A DNA stretch of 36,430 nt from Actinobacillus sp. (GCA_020026075.1 JAHHQZ010000015.1:1-36430), one strand, 5' to 3'; positions 8,591-17,317 are shown, numbered from the stretch's first letter. The notes: generated by a model not told the origin, from the sequence alone. Translations and numbers: made by a program.

Positions 8591-10675
8591 ATGAAAGAAA
8601 ACATCAACCCATTGGGGCAGCCTACGCCGTTAGGCTGTACCCCTTTAACCTTAAACGGCACGCAAGGCTTTAACTTCGCTTTATTTTCCAGTGCCGCCGA
8701 AAAAGTCGAACTTTGTTTGTTTGAGCAAGGCATCGAACAACGTTTTCCAATGGCAAGCACCCCCTGCCGAGAAGTATGGACAGAGCGAGATGCTCCGCAA
8801 GATGGCGTGATTTGGCACTTGTGGTTGCCACAAGCGAAAGCAGGAATGCAGTATGGCTATCGAATTTTTGCGAAAAATTCCGACCTAGCCATTCAGCCAA
8901 ATCCGCAAAAACTAATGCTCGATCCTTATGTCAAAGGGGTGCAAGGCAAGCCTGATTTAAGTAGCGAGACCAGCCGCCAACCGTATTTGTTAAGCGATGA
9001 TCAAGACAACGCCGACGTGGCGCTAAAAGGCGTGATCCTTGATGAAACCTTTGATTGGCAAGGGGACGTAGCACCACAGCACGCATGGAGCGACACCATT
9101 ATTTATGAGCTACACGTAAAAGGGTTTACCGCTTTACAGGAAAAAATTCCAGCCCCTTTGCGTGGCACTTACGCAGGGCTAGCCCAGCCTGCGGTGATTG
9201 CTTATTTGAAAGATTTAGGCATTACCGCTGTGGAGTTACTGCCTGTGCAGTATCACGTAGATGAACGCCACTTACAGGAACGAGGTTTGCGTAACTACTG
9301 GGGCTACAATCCTGTGGCAATGTTTGCATTGGAACAAGATTATAGCATCACGCCACACAAGCCTGCGCATACCTTAAATGAATTTAAGCAAATGGTGAAA
9401 ACCTTGCATAAAGCAGGGATCGAAGTGATTTTAGACGTGGTATTCAACCACAGTGCGGAATCCGAGCAAGACTTCCCAACGTTCAGCCAGCGTGGAATTG
9501 ATGATCAAACCTATTATTGGCGTGATGACAATGGGCATTATCTTAACGTAACAGGCTGCGGTAATGTGCTAAATGTTGCCACAGTGGCAGGTCGTCGTTG
9601 GGTCGTAGATTGCTTGCGTTATTGGGTGGAAGAATGCCACGTTGATGGTTTCCGCTTTGACTTAGCCTCAACCTTAGGGCGTGATACGCCAGCCTTTAAT
9701 CCACAAGCACAATTATTTGCGGATATTCTCGCCGTGCCGAGTTTGCATAAGGTGAAATTGATCGCCGAGCCATGGGATATTGGTTTGGGCGGCTATCAAG
9801 TTGGGCAGTTCCCAAGCTCTTTTGCTGAATGGAATGATCGTTTCCGTGACGATATGACGAAGTTTTGGCTATGGAAAACAGGCGAACTTGGTACTTTTGC
9901 CCAGCGTTTTGCAGGTTCCAGCGATATTTATCAAGATGGCGAAAAAAGACCGCACCATTCTGTGAATTTCATCACTGCCCACGATGGCTTTACTTTGCGT
10001 GATCTTTGTTCTTACAACCAAAAACACAATGAGGCCAACGGCGAAGACAACCGTGATGGTCGCAATGAAAATTACAGCTACAATCACGGCGTGGAAGGCA
10101 GTGACTTAGGCGATGACAGCGTACAAAACGCCCGTTTGTTAAGTAGCCAAGCCCTCTTGACGAGCTTATTACTGGCTAACGGTACGCCAATGCTGTTGGC
10201 AGGTGATGAATTTGGGCATAGCCAGCAGGGCAACAATAACACTTATTGTCAGGATAACGCTTTAACGTGGCTTGACTGGTCGAAACTCAATTCGCCATTT
10301 TCTCAACAATTATTCCGGCGTTGCCGTGCCATCATTGCCTTGCGTAAACAAATACCAAGTTTACAGCAAGATGATTGGTGGAGTGGCGAGAACGTGCAGT
10401 GGTACAACATTGATGGCGACTTGATGACCGTCAATGATTGGCACAATACCGACTGCAAAGCAATGCAAATTCAACTGGACGAGCGGTGGCTGTTGCTGAT
10501 TAATGATAAAGCACAACCACAATGCTATCAGTTACCCCCACTGCCAAAGGGGCAAATTTGGCAAAATAACTTATTCTCTCAAAGTACGGTAGCCGAAAAT
10601 GTAACGGAGGCGGCTTGTTGGACGTATGTACTTGATGGCTTAGAGATGGCGATCTTAAAACGCCAATTGACTTAA
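8591..10675 (+). CDS. glgX: Glycogen debranching enzyme
   Basis: 694 residues, a little longer than E. coli GlgX (657). Isoamylase-type GH13 enzyme that removes alpha-1,6 branches from phosphorylase-limit dextrin. An N-terminal CBM48 domain (PLGCTPLTLNGTQGFNFALF) precedes the barrel. Catalytic residues: Asp in DGFRFDLASTLGRD near 357, Glu in LIAEPWDIG near 393, Asp in ITAHDGFTLRDL near 465. YELHVKGFT and EVILDVVFNHSAE are the usual conserved regions. The ribosome site is weak, which suggests coupling to glgB. The dispersed motif occurs at 8862-8890 as a full palindrome of AT tracts within codons for FAKNSDLA, and again at 9146. Confidence 0.95.
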   Translation: MKENINPLGQPTPLGCTPLTLNGTQGFNFALFSSAAEKVELCLFEQGIEQRFPMASTPCREVWTERDAPQDGVIWHLWLPQAKAGMQYGYRIFAKNSDLAIQPNPQKLMLDPYVKGVQGKPDLSSETSRQPYLLSDDQDNADVALKGVILDETFDWQGDVAPQHAWSDTIIYELHVKGFTALQEKIPAPLRGTYAGLAQPAVIAYLKDLGITAVELLPVQYHVDERHLQERGLRNYWGYNPVAMFALEQDYSITPHKPAHTLNEFKQMVKTLHKAGIEVILDVVFNHSAESEQDFPTFSQRGIDDQTYYWRDDNGHYLNVTGCGNVLNVATVAGRRWVVDCLRYWVEECHVDGFRFDLASTLGRDTPAFNPQAQLFADILAVPSLHKVKLIAEPWDIGLGGYQVGQFPSSFAEWNDRFRDDMTKFWLWKTGELGTFAQRFAGSSDIYQDGEKRPHHSVNFITAHDGFTLRDLCSYNQKHNEANGEDNRDGRNENYSYNHGVEGSDLGDDSVQNARLLSSQALLTSLLLANGTPMLLAGDEFGHSQQGNNNTYCQDNALTWLDWSKLNSPFSQQLFRRCRAIIALRKQIPSLQQDDWWSGENVQWYNIDGDLMTVNDWHNTDCKAMQIQLDERWLLLINDKAQPQCYQLPPLPKGQIWQNNLFSQSTVAENVTEAACWTYVLDGLEMAILKRQLT

Positions 10676-10712
10676 ACTTTCAATAACCATACTCAATAAA
10701 AGGAGCAAAGCT

Positions 10713-12016
10713 ATGAGTAAAGCAAAAATAACACCAAACAAAAATGATGCCTTAAGAGAAACAATGGTTCTTATTTTGGCTGGTGGACGTGGTTCACGTT
10801 TACACGAATTGACCGCAAAACGTGCAAAACCTGCGCTGTATTTTGGCGGAAACCGCCGTATTATTGACTTTGCACTGTCAAACTGCATTAACTCAGGCTT
10901 AAACCGTATTGGCGTGGTAACACAATATGCAGCACATTCTCTGTTACGCCACTTGCAACAAGGTTGGTCATTCTTACCACAAGAACGTGGTGAGTTTGTG
11001 GATATGTTACCTGCACGTCAACAGATTGATGATTCAACGTGGTATCGTGGCACAGCAGATGCGGTGTATCAAAATATGAGTATTTTGAAAAACCACTATT
11101 GTCCGAAATATATTTTGATTTTGGCAGGGGATCACATTTATAAACAAGACTACGGTCAAATGTTGATGGATCACATTCATAGTGGTGCAAAATGTACGGT
11201 TGGTTGTATTGAAGTACCAAAAGAAGATGCAAAAGAATTTGGCGTAATGGCAGTGGATCAACATTTGAAAGTGAAAAACTTCGTTGAAAAACCAGCCGAT
11301 CCTCCAACAATGCACGGTAAACCTGAGACCTCATTAGCCTCAATGGGAATTTACGTATTCGATACAGATTATCTTTATGATGTGTTAGAACGTGAAGTGA
11401 AATCACCGTACACTTCACACGATTTTGGTAAAGACATTTTGCCAAAATCAATGGAAGAAGGTGTGTTATACGCTCACCCATTTAGCCGTTCTTGTATGGG
11501 ACGCAATACCGTAGGCGAAATTTACTGGCGTGATGTGGGTACATTGGATAGTTTCTGGCAATCCAATATTGACTTAGTCAGCGAAGATCCATTATTGGAT
11601 ATTTACGATGAACGTTGGCCTATTCGTGGCTGCCCAACGCAAACTTACCCGTCTAAATACTATTACAAAAATACGAATCCAAAATCCGTAGACGACAGTC
11701 TAATCGCTGGTGGCTGTATTATTACAGACGCATTAGTCACTCCGTATTATTTGAAAAAGTAAAAGTAGACGAAAATTCCAGCATTGAGTATTCCGTTGTG
11801 TTACCGCAAGTGGAAGTGGGTAAAAACTGTATTTTGAAAGACTGTATTATCGACCGCCACTGCGTTATTCCTGATAATATGCACATCGGCGTAGACAAGG
11901 AACTTGACGCAAAACGTTTCCGTGTCAGTAGCAGTGGTAAAGTGGTTTTAGTCACCGAAGCAATGCTCGAACGTCTTAAAGGAAACGAGGTGGTGGAAGA
12001 ATCCCACTTAGACTAA
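10713..12016 (+). pseudogene. glgC: Glucose-1-phosphate adenylyltransferase, split by a frameshift
   Basis: ADP-glucose pyrophosphorylase, the committed step of bacterial glycogen synthesis. The first frame (10713-11762, 349 residues) carries the nucleotidyltransferase domain: LAGGRGSRLHELTAKRAKPA, YRGTADAVYQN, ILAGDHIYKQDY and VKNFVEKP. It then runs into LVTPYYLKK and a stop. A second frame resumes without a gap (LFEKVKVDENSS..., VVLPQVEVGKNCILKDCIID) and ends at 12016 with the C-terminal beta-helix. Against E. coli GlgC the junction lacks exactly four bases: GTCACTC would read GTCACTCACTC, giving V-T-H-S-V-L-F in frame. With those bases the protein is 435 residues, normal for the family. 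The short product lacks the C-terminal domain needed for tetramer formation and allosteric control. Either a real mutation or a sequencing error. Confidence 0.88.
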
Positions 12017-12023
12017 CCCTATA

Positions 12024-12060
12024 TGGCTAAACGTTCTCACGAGCGTTTAGCCACGTTATT
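12024..12060 (+). other. Intercistronic hairpin between glgC and glgA
   Basis: TGGCTAAACG (12024-12033) pairs perfectly with CGTTTAGCCA (12044-12053) across a 10-base loop, followed by ACGTTATTTTTAA. It may be a partial terminator or an mRNA-processing and stability element that sets the glgC to glgA ratio. The glgA ribosome site lies just after it. Confidence 0.6.
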
Positions 12061-12080
12061 TTTAATTGAAAGGCATTTTT

Positions 12081-13511
12081 ATGAAAGTTTTACACGTATG
12101 TGCAGAAATTTATCCGCTGTTAAAAACAGGTGGTTTAGCGGATGTAATGGGCGCACTTCCTTTTGCTCAAAAAGAAGTAGGCGTTGATGCTCGTGTGGTG
12201 TTACCTGCATTCCCTGCTATTCAAGCAGGCATTCCGCAAACTCATATTGTGGCGGAATTTGACAATTTTGCAGGGCATATCGTGTTACGTTACAGCGAAT
12301 ATAACGGCGTAGGCGTGTATTTAATTGACGCACCGCACTTATATAACCGTTCAGGTAATCCGTATCACGATGAAAATTACCACGATTATGGCGACAACTA
12401 TAAACGCTTTGCTTTACTCGGCTGGGTGGGCGCACAATTAAGTTTAGGCTTAGACAGCTGGTGGCGACCAGATGTGGTGCATTCCCACGACTGGCACGCA
12501 GGGCTAGCCCCAGCATATATGAATTTATGGCACAGCCAATCAAAATCCGTGTTCACTATTCACAATTTGGCGTATCAAGGCAGTTTCTACCAACAACACT
12601 TACACGAATTAGGTTTCCCTGATTATATGTTCAACGTAGAAGGCTTAGAGTTACACGGTCAAATTTCCTATCTAAAAGCAGGGCTTTACTACGCCAACGC
12701 TGTTACCGCCGTTAGCCCAACTTACGCTAAAGAAATCACTTCGCCAGACTTCGCTTACGGTTTAGCGGGGCTTTTGCAAACCCTACAACATCAAGGCCGT
12801 TTGCACGGCATTTTAAACGGCGTAGACGATGCCATTTGGAACCCTGCCACAGACGAACACATTGCAGCACGTTTCAAGCCAAAAGCAATGGCAGGCAAAA
12901 AGAAAAACAAAGCGGCATTGCAAGCACGCTTTCATTTGCCTGATGATCCAAACGCCTTGCTCTTTATTATGGTCACTCGCTTAACCGCCCAAAAAGGGGT
13001 TGATTTATTAGTCAATGCGGCACAGCACATTGTGGAAAACGGCGGTCAACTCGCTTTGCTCGGTTCAGGCGCACCAGATTTGGAAGACAGCCTACGCCAC
13101 TTAGCAGCCACTTACCCTGACAATATCGCCGTAGAAATCGGTTACGATGAACCGCTATCGCACTTAATGATGGCAGGCGGTGATGTCATTCTCGTGCCAA
13201 GTCGTTTTGAGCCGTGCGGTTTAACCCAGCTTTACGGCTTAAAATACGGCACTCTGCCATTGGTGCGAGCCACAGGCGGCTTAGCGGATACTGTAGTCAA
13301 CGCTACCCCTGATAACATCAAAGCACGCACCGCCACAGGGTTCGTGTTTAATCAAGCCACTGCGGAAGACTTATCCCACGCGATTGGTCAAGCGTTCAAC
13401 CTTTGGGCGAAGCAAACCCTTTGGAAACGTGTGCGAGTAGATGCAATGAAACAAGATTTTAGCTGGCAGCTAGCCGCCAAAGGCTACCTTGCGTTGTATC
13501 AAAGTTTGTAA
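12081..13511 (+). CDS. glgA: Glycogen synthase (ADP-glucose)
   Basis: 476 residues (E. coli 477), glycosyltransferase family 5. It extends alpha-1,4-glucan from ADP-glucose. The start is the ATG of MKVLHVCAEIYPLLKTGGLA, preceded by GAAAGG; an in-frame ATG five codons upstream lacks such a site. The ADP-glucose loop KTGGLADV is near residues 15-22, DWHAGLAP near 138, the second Rossmann domain begins near RLTAQKGVD, and the catalytic region PSRFEPCGLTQLYGLKYGT is near 375. It contains the only exact Hin-type uptake core in the window (ACCGCACTT, 12332-12340). It is the last gene of the operon: a strong terminator follows, and glgP, which I recall following glgA in H. influenzae, is absent. With glgC frameshifted its substrate supply is in doubt. 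Confidence 0.96.
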   Translation: MKVLHVCAEIYPLLKTGGLADVMGALPFAQKEVGVDARVVLPAFPAIQAGIPQTHIVAEFDNFAGHIVLRYSEYNGVGVYLIDAPHLYNRSGNPYHDENYHDYGDNYKRFALLGWVGAQLSLGLDSWWRPDVVHSHDWHAGLAPAYMNLWHSQSKSVFTIHNLAYQGSFYQQHLHELGFPDYMFNVEGLELHGQISYLKAGLYYANAVTAVSPTYAKEITSPDFAYGLAGLLQTLQHQGRLHGILNGVDDAIWNPATDEHIAARFKPKAMAGKKKNKAALQARFHLPDDPNALLFIMVTRLTAQKGVDLLVNAAQHIVENGGQLALLGSGAPDLEDSLRHLAATYPDNIAVEIGYDEPLSHLMMAGGDVILVPSRFEPCGLTQLYGLKYGTLPLVRATGGLADTVVNATPDNIKARTATGFVFNQATAEDLSHAIGQAFNLWAKQTLWKRVRVDAMKQDFSWQLAAKGYLALYQSL

Positions 13512-13520
13512 TCTTGCACA

Positions 13521-13547
13521 ATAAAACGGCGTATTTCGCCGTTTTAT
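13521..13547. terminator. Bidirectional terminator between glgA and thiQ
   Basis: ATAAAACGGCG (13521-13531), a 5-base loop, CGCCGTTTTAT (13537-13547). Perfect 11-bp stem with A and T flanks that can serve both convergent operons. Confidence 0.85.
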
Positions 13548-13594
13548 TTCGCAAAGTTTTGACGATTTTAGCTAACTTCACTAATTTAGCTAGC

Positions 13595-14257
13595 TTAGCT
13601 AACGGCAATCAGTTCACCATTTTTTACTTCAAAAATCCGACCTACCTTATTTCCCACTTCGTCCACTTGATGGGTAATCATTAGCAAAGTCAACTGTTTA
13701 CGCTGGCATAAGTCTAAAATTAAATCGCACATTTCCCTGCGCAGTTCAGGATCAAGGGCGGAAAACGGTTCATCGAGCAACAAAATAGGGCGATCACGCA
13801 ACAGGCAGCGTGCAATGGCCACACGTTGTTGCTGACCACCTGAAAGGGAACTTGGCAAGCGATCAAGATAGTCCGCCAGTCCAACCGCCTGAGCCGCTGT
13901 TTTTACCTGTGCTTTTTCAACGGCAGTTAAATGCAAATTTGGCTTTAAGCCCAGTGCTAAATTTTGTGCAACGGTTAAATGTCCAAACAAATTATGCTGT
14001 TGAAATAACATAGAAACAGGGCGATCCGCTGGCGATCGGAAAGTACAATTTTCACCATCTAGCCAAATTTCCCCAGCATTGGGCAAAATAAAGCCTGCAA
14101 TTAAATTGAGCAACGTGCTTTTGCCCGCACCACTTGCCCCCACGATGGCTACGGTTTCGCCCTTTTTCAGCGATAAATTAAATCGCATTGTAAAAGGCGA
14201 CCGTTGTTGTTTGTCGTTTGAATTAAAATAATCAAAAGTAATATTAAGATTGAGCAT
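13595..14257 (-). CDS. thiQ: Thiamine ABC transporter ATP-binding protein
   Basis: 220 residues, ATPase of the thiamine/TPP import system. Walker A is GASGAGKST near residues 40-48, the Q-loop follows in MLFQQHNLFG, the signature is LSGGQQQRVAIARCLL near 138, Walker B is ILLLDEPFSALD near 156, and the switch His is in LMITHQVDEV. It starts inside the end of thiP (14-base overlap), the usual coupled arrangement. The stop codon sits in a small cluster of TTAGCTAA-like repeats (13568-13606) before the shared terminator. Confidence 0.92.
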   Translation of the reverse strand: MLNLNITFDYFNSNDKQQRSPFTMRFNLSLKKGETVAIVGASGAGKSTLLNLIAGFILPNAGEIWLDGENCTFRSPADRPVSMLFQQHNLFGHLTVAQNLALGLKPNLHLTAVEKAQVKTAAQAVGLADYLDRLPSSLSGGQQQRVAIARCLLRDRPILLLDEPFSALDPELRREMCDLILDLCQRKQLTLLMITHQVDEVGNKVGRIFEVKNGELIAVS

Positions 14258-15896
14258 TGTCTTTCACCAAATAAAACGTTACACCGCACAACACCAACAG
14301 CACCCACGCCGTTACTGAGGCTTGCGCCATTTGATAGCGTGCCAGTTGCTGATAAAGCAGTTGCGGAAGTGAGGTAAAACTGTCATCACCAAACAGGGCA
14401 ATGGCGGTAAAATCCCCCAGCGACAGCGTACTCGCAAGGGCAAAGGCATAGCCCAATGGCGGTTTTAAGCGTGGCCATTCCACTACTTTCCAACGTGCCA
14501 AGCCACGAATACCCAGTATTTCGCACAGCGGATTTAATTCCGCCCACTGGCTTTGCAGGGGCAAACTTAGCACACGAATTACAAAAGGCAGCGCCATTAG
14601 AGCATTGCACAGCACCACAACGGCAAACAGCCACGCCGTATTAGTTTCGATATTTTTGAGCAATAAAAACAAGCCTAAGGCCAGCACCAGCGTAGGAATG
14701 GCGAGGATCACCATTCCAGCGTTTAAAATACCGTTTGCCAGTTTTGCTTGCTGGATTTGCCGTAAATTTTGCGAAAAATACAGCAACGCCAACGCCCCCA
14801 GCACGCTAAGCATGCCAGCCGAAGGGGCGATAAGCAGGGAATAGCCCAACGCACGCCAAAGTTCCGTCTTTTGCCAGCTTTGCCAAAAAACGCCTGAAAA
14901 AAAGCCCGCCAGCAGGGTTTGCAACAAAGGCGAGGCGATAAAGGTAATCCCCAGCACTAAAACGCCACGCTGGAATAATTGCGTAAATTTTGCTTGTTTC
15001 GCCAGCCAAAGATCGTCCACCAACGGTGCGGCAGTTTGGGGTTTATTAAAAAAAGTGCTTAGGGTAAACAGCCCAAAACAGCAAGCAAACTGCAACAGGG
15101 CAAAAAACGCCGCTTGGCTTAGGTCAAAATCAAAGAAAATCGACTGATAAATCGCCACTTCCAGCGTGGTGTATTTGGGGCTACCGCCGAGCGTTAGCAC
15201 GGTCGCAAAGCTGGTAAAACACAGCATAAAAATCAACACAAAGGCCGCAATGCCTTGATTGCACCACAATGGCAATTCTACCAAACGAATAAAATCCCAA
15301 CCTTGCACACCGAGCTGGGCTGCAAGCTTTCGCTGAGCGGTGGGAATGCGTTGCAAACCCTGTAAAAAAAGGCGAGTGGCAAGGGGAATGTTAAAAAATA
15401 AATGAGCAAGCAAAATGCCCGTCAGGCCGTAAATATCCCAGCGCCATTCCACGCCCAACCAATGTGCCAACTGAGCTAGCACGCCGTTATGCCCATAAAT
15501 GCCCATAATGCCGAAAATCGCTACCAGCACGGGCAATACGAAAGTAACAGAAAATAATTTATTAACGAGATGTTTAAAAGGGAAGTGCTGATAAAACAAC
15601 GCTCGGGCAAAAATTGCCCCCAGCCCCACAGAAAGCAACGCCGACAGGCTCGCTTGCCAAAAGCTAAAAAAGAGAATGTGCCGTAAGTAAGGATCTTGCC
15701 AAGCGGATCGCCAATCTTGCGTGCCGCCGTAATGGAGAATGGCGTGCAAGGCAGAAAAATACAGCGCCACAATGGCCAGTAACACCGCACAGCCGATGAG
15801 AATTTTCGGTAAAAGTTGTTGGGTTCGAGCGAACAAGCGCCGAAAGCGGTAAGCGGTTGGTGAAGATGAAAAAAAGCGCAGGTCGGAATTTTGCAT
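14244..15896 (-). CDS. thiP: Thiamine ABC transporter permease
   Basis: 550 residues (E. coli ThiP 536), inner-membrane permease made of two fused BPD_transp_1 domains, about 12 membrane segments. QLGVQGWDFIRLVELPLW and ILGIRGLARWKVVEWPRLKP are the two EAA loops that contact ThiQ. FMLCFTSFATVLTLGGSPKYTTLEVAIYQ matches E. coli closely. The start is fixed by AAGGAC 8 bases upstream, a site that can be sequestered in the riboswitch leader. The first codons (MQNSDLR) coincide with a copy of the GGTCGGAAT motif, so the N-terminus before the first membrane segment has an unusual origin. thiB, which in E. coli and Haemophilus lies between riboswitch and thiP, is absent. Confidence 0.93.
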   Translation of the reverse strand: MQNSDLRFFSSSPTAYRFRRLFARTQQLLPKILIGCAVLLAIVALYFSALHAILHYGGTQDWRSAWQDPYLRHILFFSFWQASLSALLSVGLGAIFARALFYQHFPFKHLVNKLFSVTFVLPVLVAIFGIMGIYGHNGVLAQLAHWLGVEWRWDIYGLTGILLAHLFFNIPLATRLFLQGLQRIPTAQRKLAAQLGVQGWDFIRLVELPLWCNQGIAAFVLIFMLCFTSFATVLTLGGSPKYTTLEVAIYQSIFFDFDLSQAAFFALLQFACCFGLFTLSTFFNKPQTAAPLVDDLWLAKQAKFTQLFQRGVLVLGITFIASPLLQTLLAGFFSGVFWQSWQKTELWRALGYSLLIAPSAGMLSVLGALALLYFSQNLRQIQQAKLANGILNAGMVILAIPTLVLALGLFLLLKNIETNTAWLFAVVVLCNALMALPFVIRVLSLPLQSQWAELNPLCEILGIRGLARWKVVEWPRLKPPLGYAFALASTLSLGDFTAIALFGDDSFTSLPQLLYQQLARYQMAQASVTAWVLLVLCGVTFYLVKDNAQS

Positions 15897-15908
15897 AAAA
15901 TTTTGTCC
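15875..15908 (+). repeat. Dispersed motif copy overlapping the thiP start
   Basis: Plus strand GCGCAGGTCGGAATTTT, then GCATAAAATTTTGTCC. Core at 15881-15889 followed by the second tract at the normal distance. On the minus strand it supplies the thiP ATG and its first seven codons. Confidence 0.65.
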
Positions 15909-15935
15909 TTAGTGCGGCGCGATGTGCCAAAGGAC
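15905..15935 (-). promoter_or_regulatory. Shine-Dalgarno sequestering stem of the TPP riboswitch (expression platform)
   Basis: In the mRNA GUCCUU (complement of 15930-15935) can pair with the thiP ribosome site AAGGAC (complement of 15905-15910) across a 19-base loop. This lies between the aptamer and the ATG, so TPP binding probably blocks translation rather than transcription. Inferred from base complementarity only. Confidence 0.5.
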
Positions 15936-15945
15936 ACGACAGGGG

Positions 15946-16024
15946 TTTAGTTTCCTACGCCAGCATTAACTGTTTCAGGTTCTCGGGTGTGTTCTCAGCC
16001 AGCTTTGCCAGCACCCCGACTAAA
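15946..16024 (-). ncRNA. TPP riboswitch (THI box)
   Basis: The minus strand contains the THI-box elements in order: ACTAAA/TTTAGT closing stem P1 (16019-16024 with 15946-15951), GGGGTGC, the GCTGAGA box, ACCCGAGAACCTGA, and the 3' box TTAATGCTGGCGTAGG. These match the universally conserved TPP aptamer. It controls thiP-thiQ directly; the usual first gene thiB is not between. Confidence 0.95.
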
Positions 16025-16140
16025 AGCGTTCAGTTTACGGTAAAGGCTTTACGCTGTAAATGTAAAAATCCTACGCACGGGTGCCGTATTTTCTAGTACA
16101 ATACCGCTCATTTTATTGGTTTCACTCACTTGGACATTCT

Positions 16141-17310
16141 ATGCCTAAAATTAAACCCTATTATTGGCTCGCTTTTAGCTTTTTTGGCTTTTTCTGTGCG
16201 TATGGCGTTTTTATGCCGTATTTTCCAGCGTGGCTTAAATCCCAATCCTACGCCGCTGGCACCATTGGTTTTATTGTTGCGTCAGCCTATATTTTCCGCT
16301 TTCTCGGCAGTATCTTTTTTACACGCTTTATAAAAGAAGCCCATCATTTGCTGGTGGCATTACGTTATTTAGCTTGGACAAGTTGTGCCGTAATGCTGTT
16401 TATGAGCTTGTTCGTGCAGAATATTTGGCTGTTATGTATTGGGCTTTGGCTATTTTCGACCGTCAGCTCCGCCGCCATTCCTCTTAGCGACACCCTCGCT
16501 ACCACGTGGCAATTACAGGTGAAAAACTTAGATTATGGTCGAGTGCGTTTGATCGGATCCTGTGCCTTTATCGTGGGCGTGAGTGTGTTTGGCTATTTTC
16601 TAGGCATTATTGGTAAACAATACGTAGGCTGGATGATGTTAGGGCTATTGCTTACTTACGCCAGCGTGCAAATGCTATCGCCAAGCCTAATGCCACAACA
16701 TCAAGCCAGCGAACAAACCGATACGCCAACGAGTTTAAAAGCCCTGCTGAAAAATCCAATCACCTTACGCATTATTATTGTGGTGGGGCTAATTCAAGGT
16801 TCGCACGCTGCTTATTATGTATACAGTGTTATTTACTGGACGAATCTCGGCATTCCATTACAAACCACCAGTTTATTGTGGGGTGCAAGCGTGGCAGCGG
16901 AAGTGTTGTTTTTCTTTTTCTCATCAAGATTATGTAGTGCTTACAGCATCCGTACCTTACTTTACGCCTGTGTGATTTTCACCACCATTCGCTGGGCGGC
17001 ATTCCCATTTGCCACAACCGTGGAAGAAATTCTGCCCATTCAGCTAATGCACAGCGTAACGTTTGCCCTAAGCCATTACACTATCGTGCGTTACATTTCC
17101 ACTCAGCCGCCGAAAACTTTCGCCAATTTGCAAGGCCTTTATAACGCCTTTGCAGGCTGTGCAAGTATTGCCTTACTCAGCGCCTTAGCGGGCTGGCTCT
17201 ATCCAATTTCACCGCAAGCCACGTTTTTAACAATGGCAGGCTTTGCTGCGTTGGGCTTGTTTTTCGTGCCAAGGCACTTACCCAAGATGAAAATTACTTC
17301 AATTAGTTAA
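16141..17310 (+). CDS. hcaT: MFS transporter, HcaT (phenylpropionate/nucleoside-H+ symporter-like) family
   Basis: 389 residues, about 12 membrane segments. It aligns along its length with E. coli HcaT: YGVFMPYFPAWLKSQ, RFLGSIFFTRFI, IPLSDTLATTW, LDYGRVRLIGSCAFIVG and LIQGSHAAYYVYSVIYW all have close counterparts. HcaT is called a 3-phenylpropionate transporter, but Pasteurellaceae lack that catabolic pathway as far as I know, so the real substrate is open. I start at ATG 16141; 20 in-frame upstream residues are rich in aromatics and lie over the likely promoter (TACAAT at 16097-16102). It is divergent from the TPP riboswitch, so a thiamine-related role is possible but unproven. Confidence 0.8.
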   Translation: MPKIKPYYWLAFSFFGFFCAYGVFMPYFPAWLKSQSYAAGTIGFIVASAYIFRFLGSIFFTRFIKEAHHLLVALRYLAWTSCAVMLFMSLFVQNIWLLCIGLWLFSTVSSAAIPLSDTLATTWQLQVKNLDYGRVRLIGSCAFIVGVSVFGYFLGIIGKQYVGWMMLGLLLTYASVQMLSPSLMPQHQASEQTDTPTSLKALLKNPITLRIIIVVGLIQGSHAAYYVYSVIYWTNLGIPLQTTSLLWGASVAAEVLFFFFSSRLCSAYSIRTLLYACVIFTTIRWAAFPFATTVEEILPIQLMHSVTFALSHYTIVRYISTQPPKTFANLQGLYNAFAGCASIALLSALAGWLYPISPQATFLTMAGFAALGLFFVPRHLPKMKITSIS

Positions 17311-17317
17311 CCCAACT

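Noticed and set aside
10888..11481. 197-residue open frame antisense to glgC
   Set aside because: It lies wholly opposite a conserved coding frame, has no ribosome site or recognisable domain, and is rich in rare residue patterns typical of antisense frames.
12217..12543. 108-residue frame antisense to glgA
   Set aside because: Shadow of the glgA frame; no ribosome site or family resemblance.
13568..13606. Cluster of TTAGCTAA-like words at the end of thiQ as a regulatory array
   Set aside because: Short, A/T-rich, irregularly spaced and located at the 3' end of a gene; probably chance.
15521..15937. 138-residue frame on the same strand as thiP, starting between riboswitch and thiP
   Set aside because: It overlaps thiP in another frame, its product has no recognisable domain or signal, and it is not a thiB remnant.
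16081..16140. Upstream extension of the MFS transporter by 20 residues
   Set aside because: The extension covers the likely -10 box and starts without a ribosome site; the ATG at 16141 fits the HcaT N-terminus.
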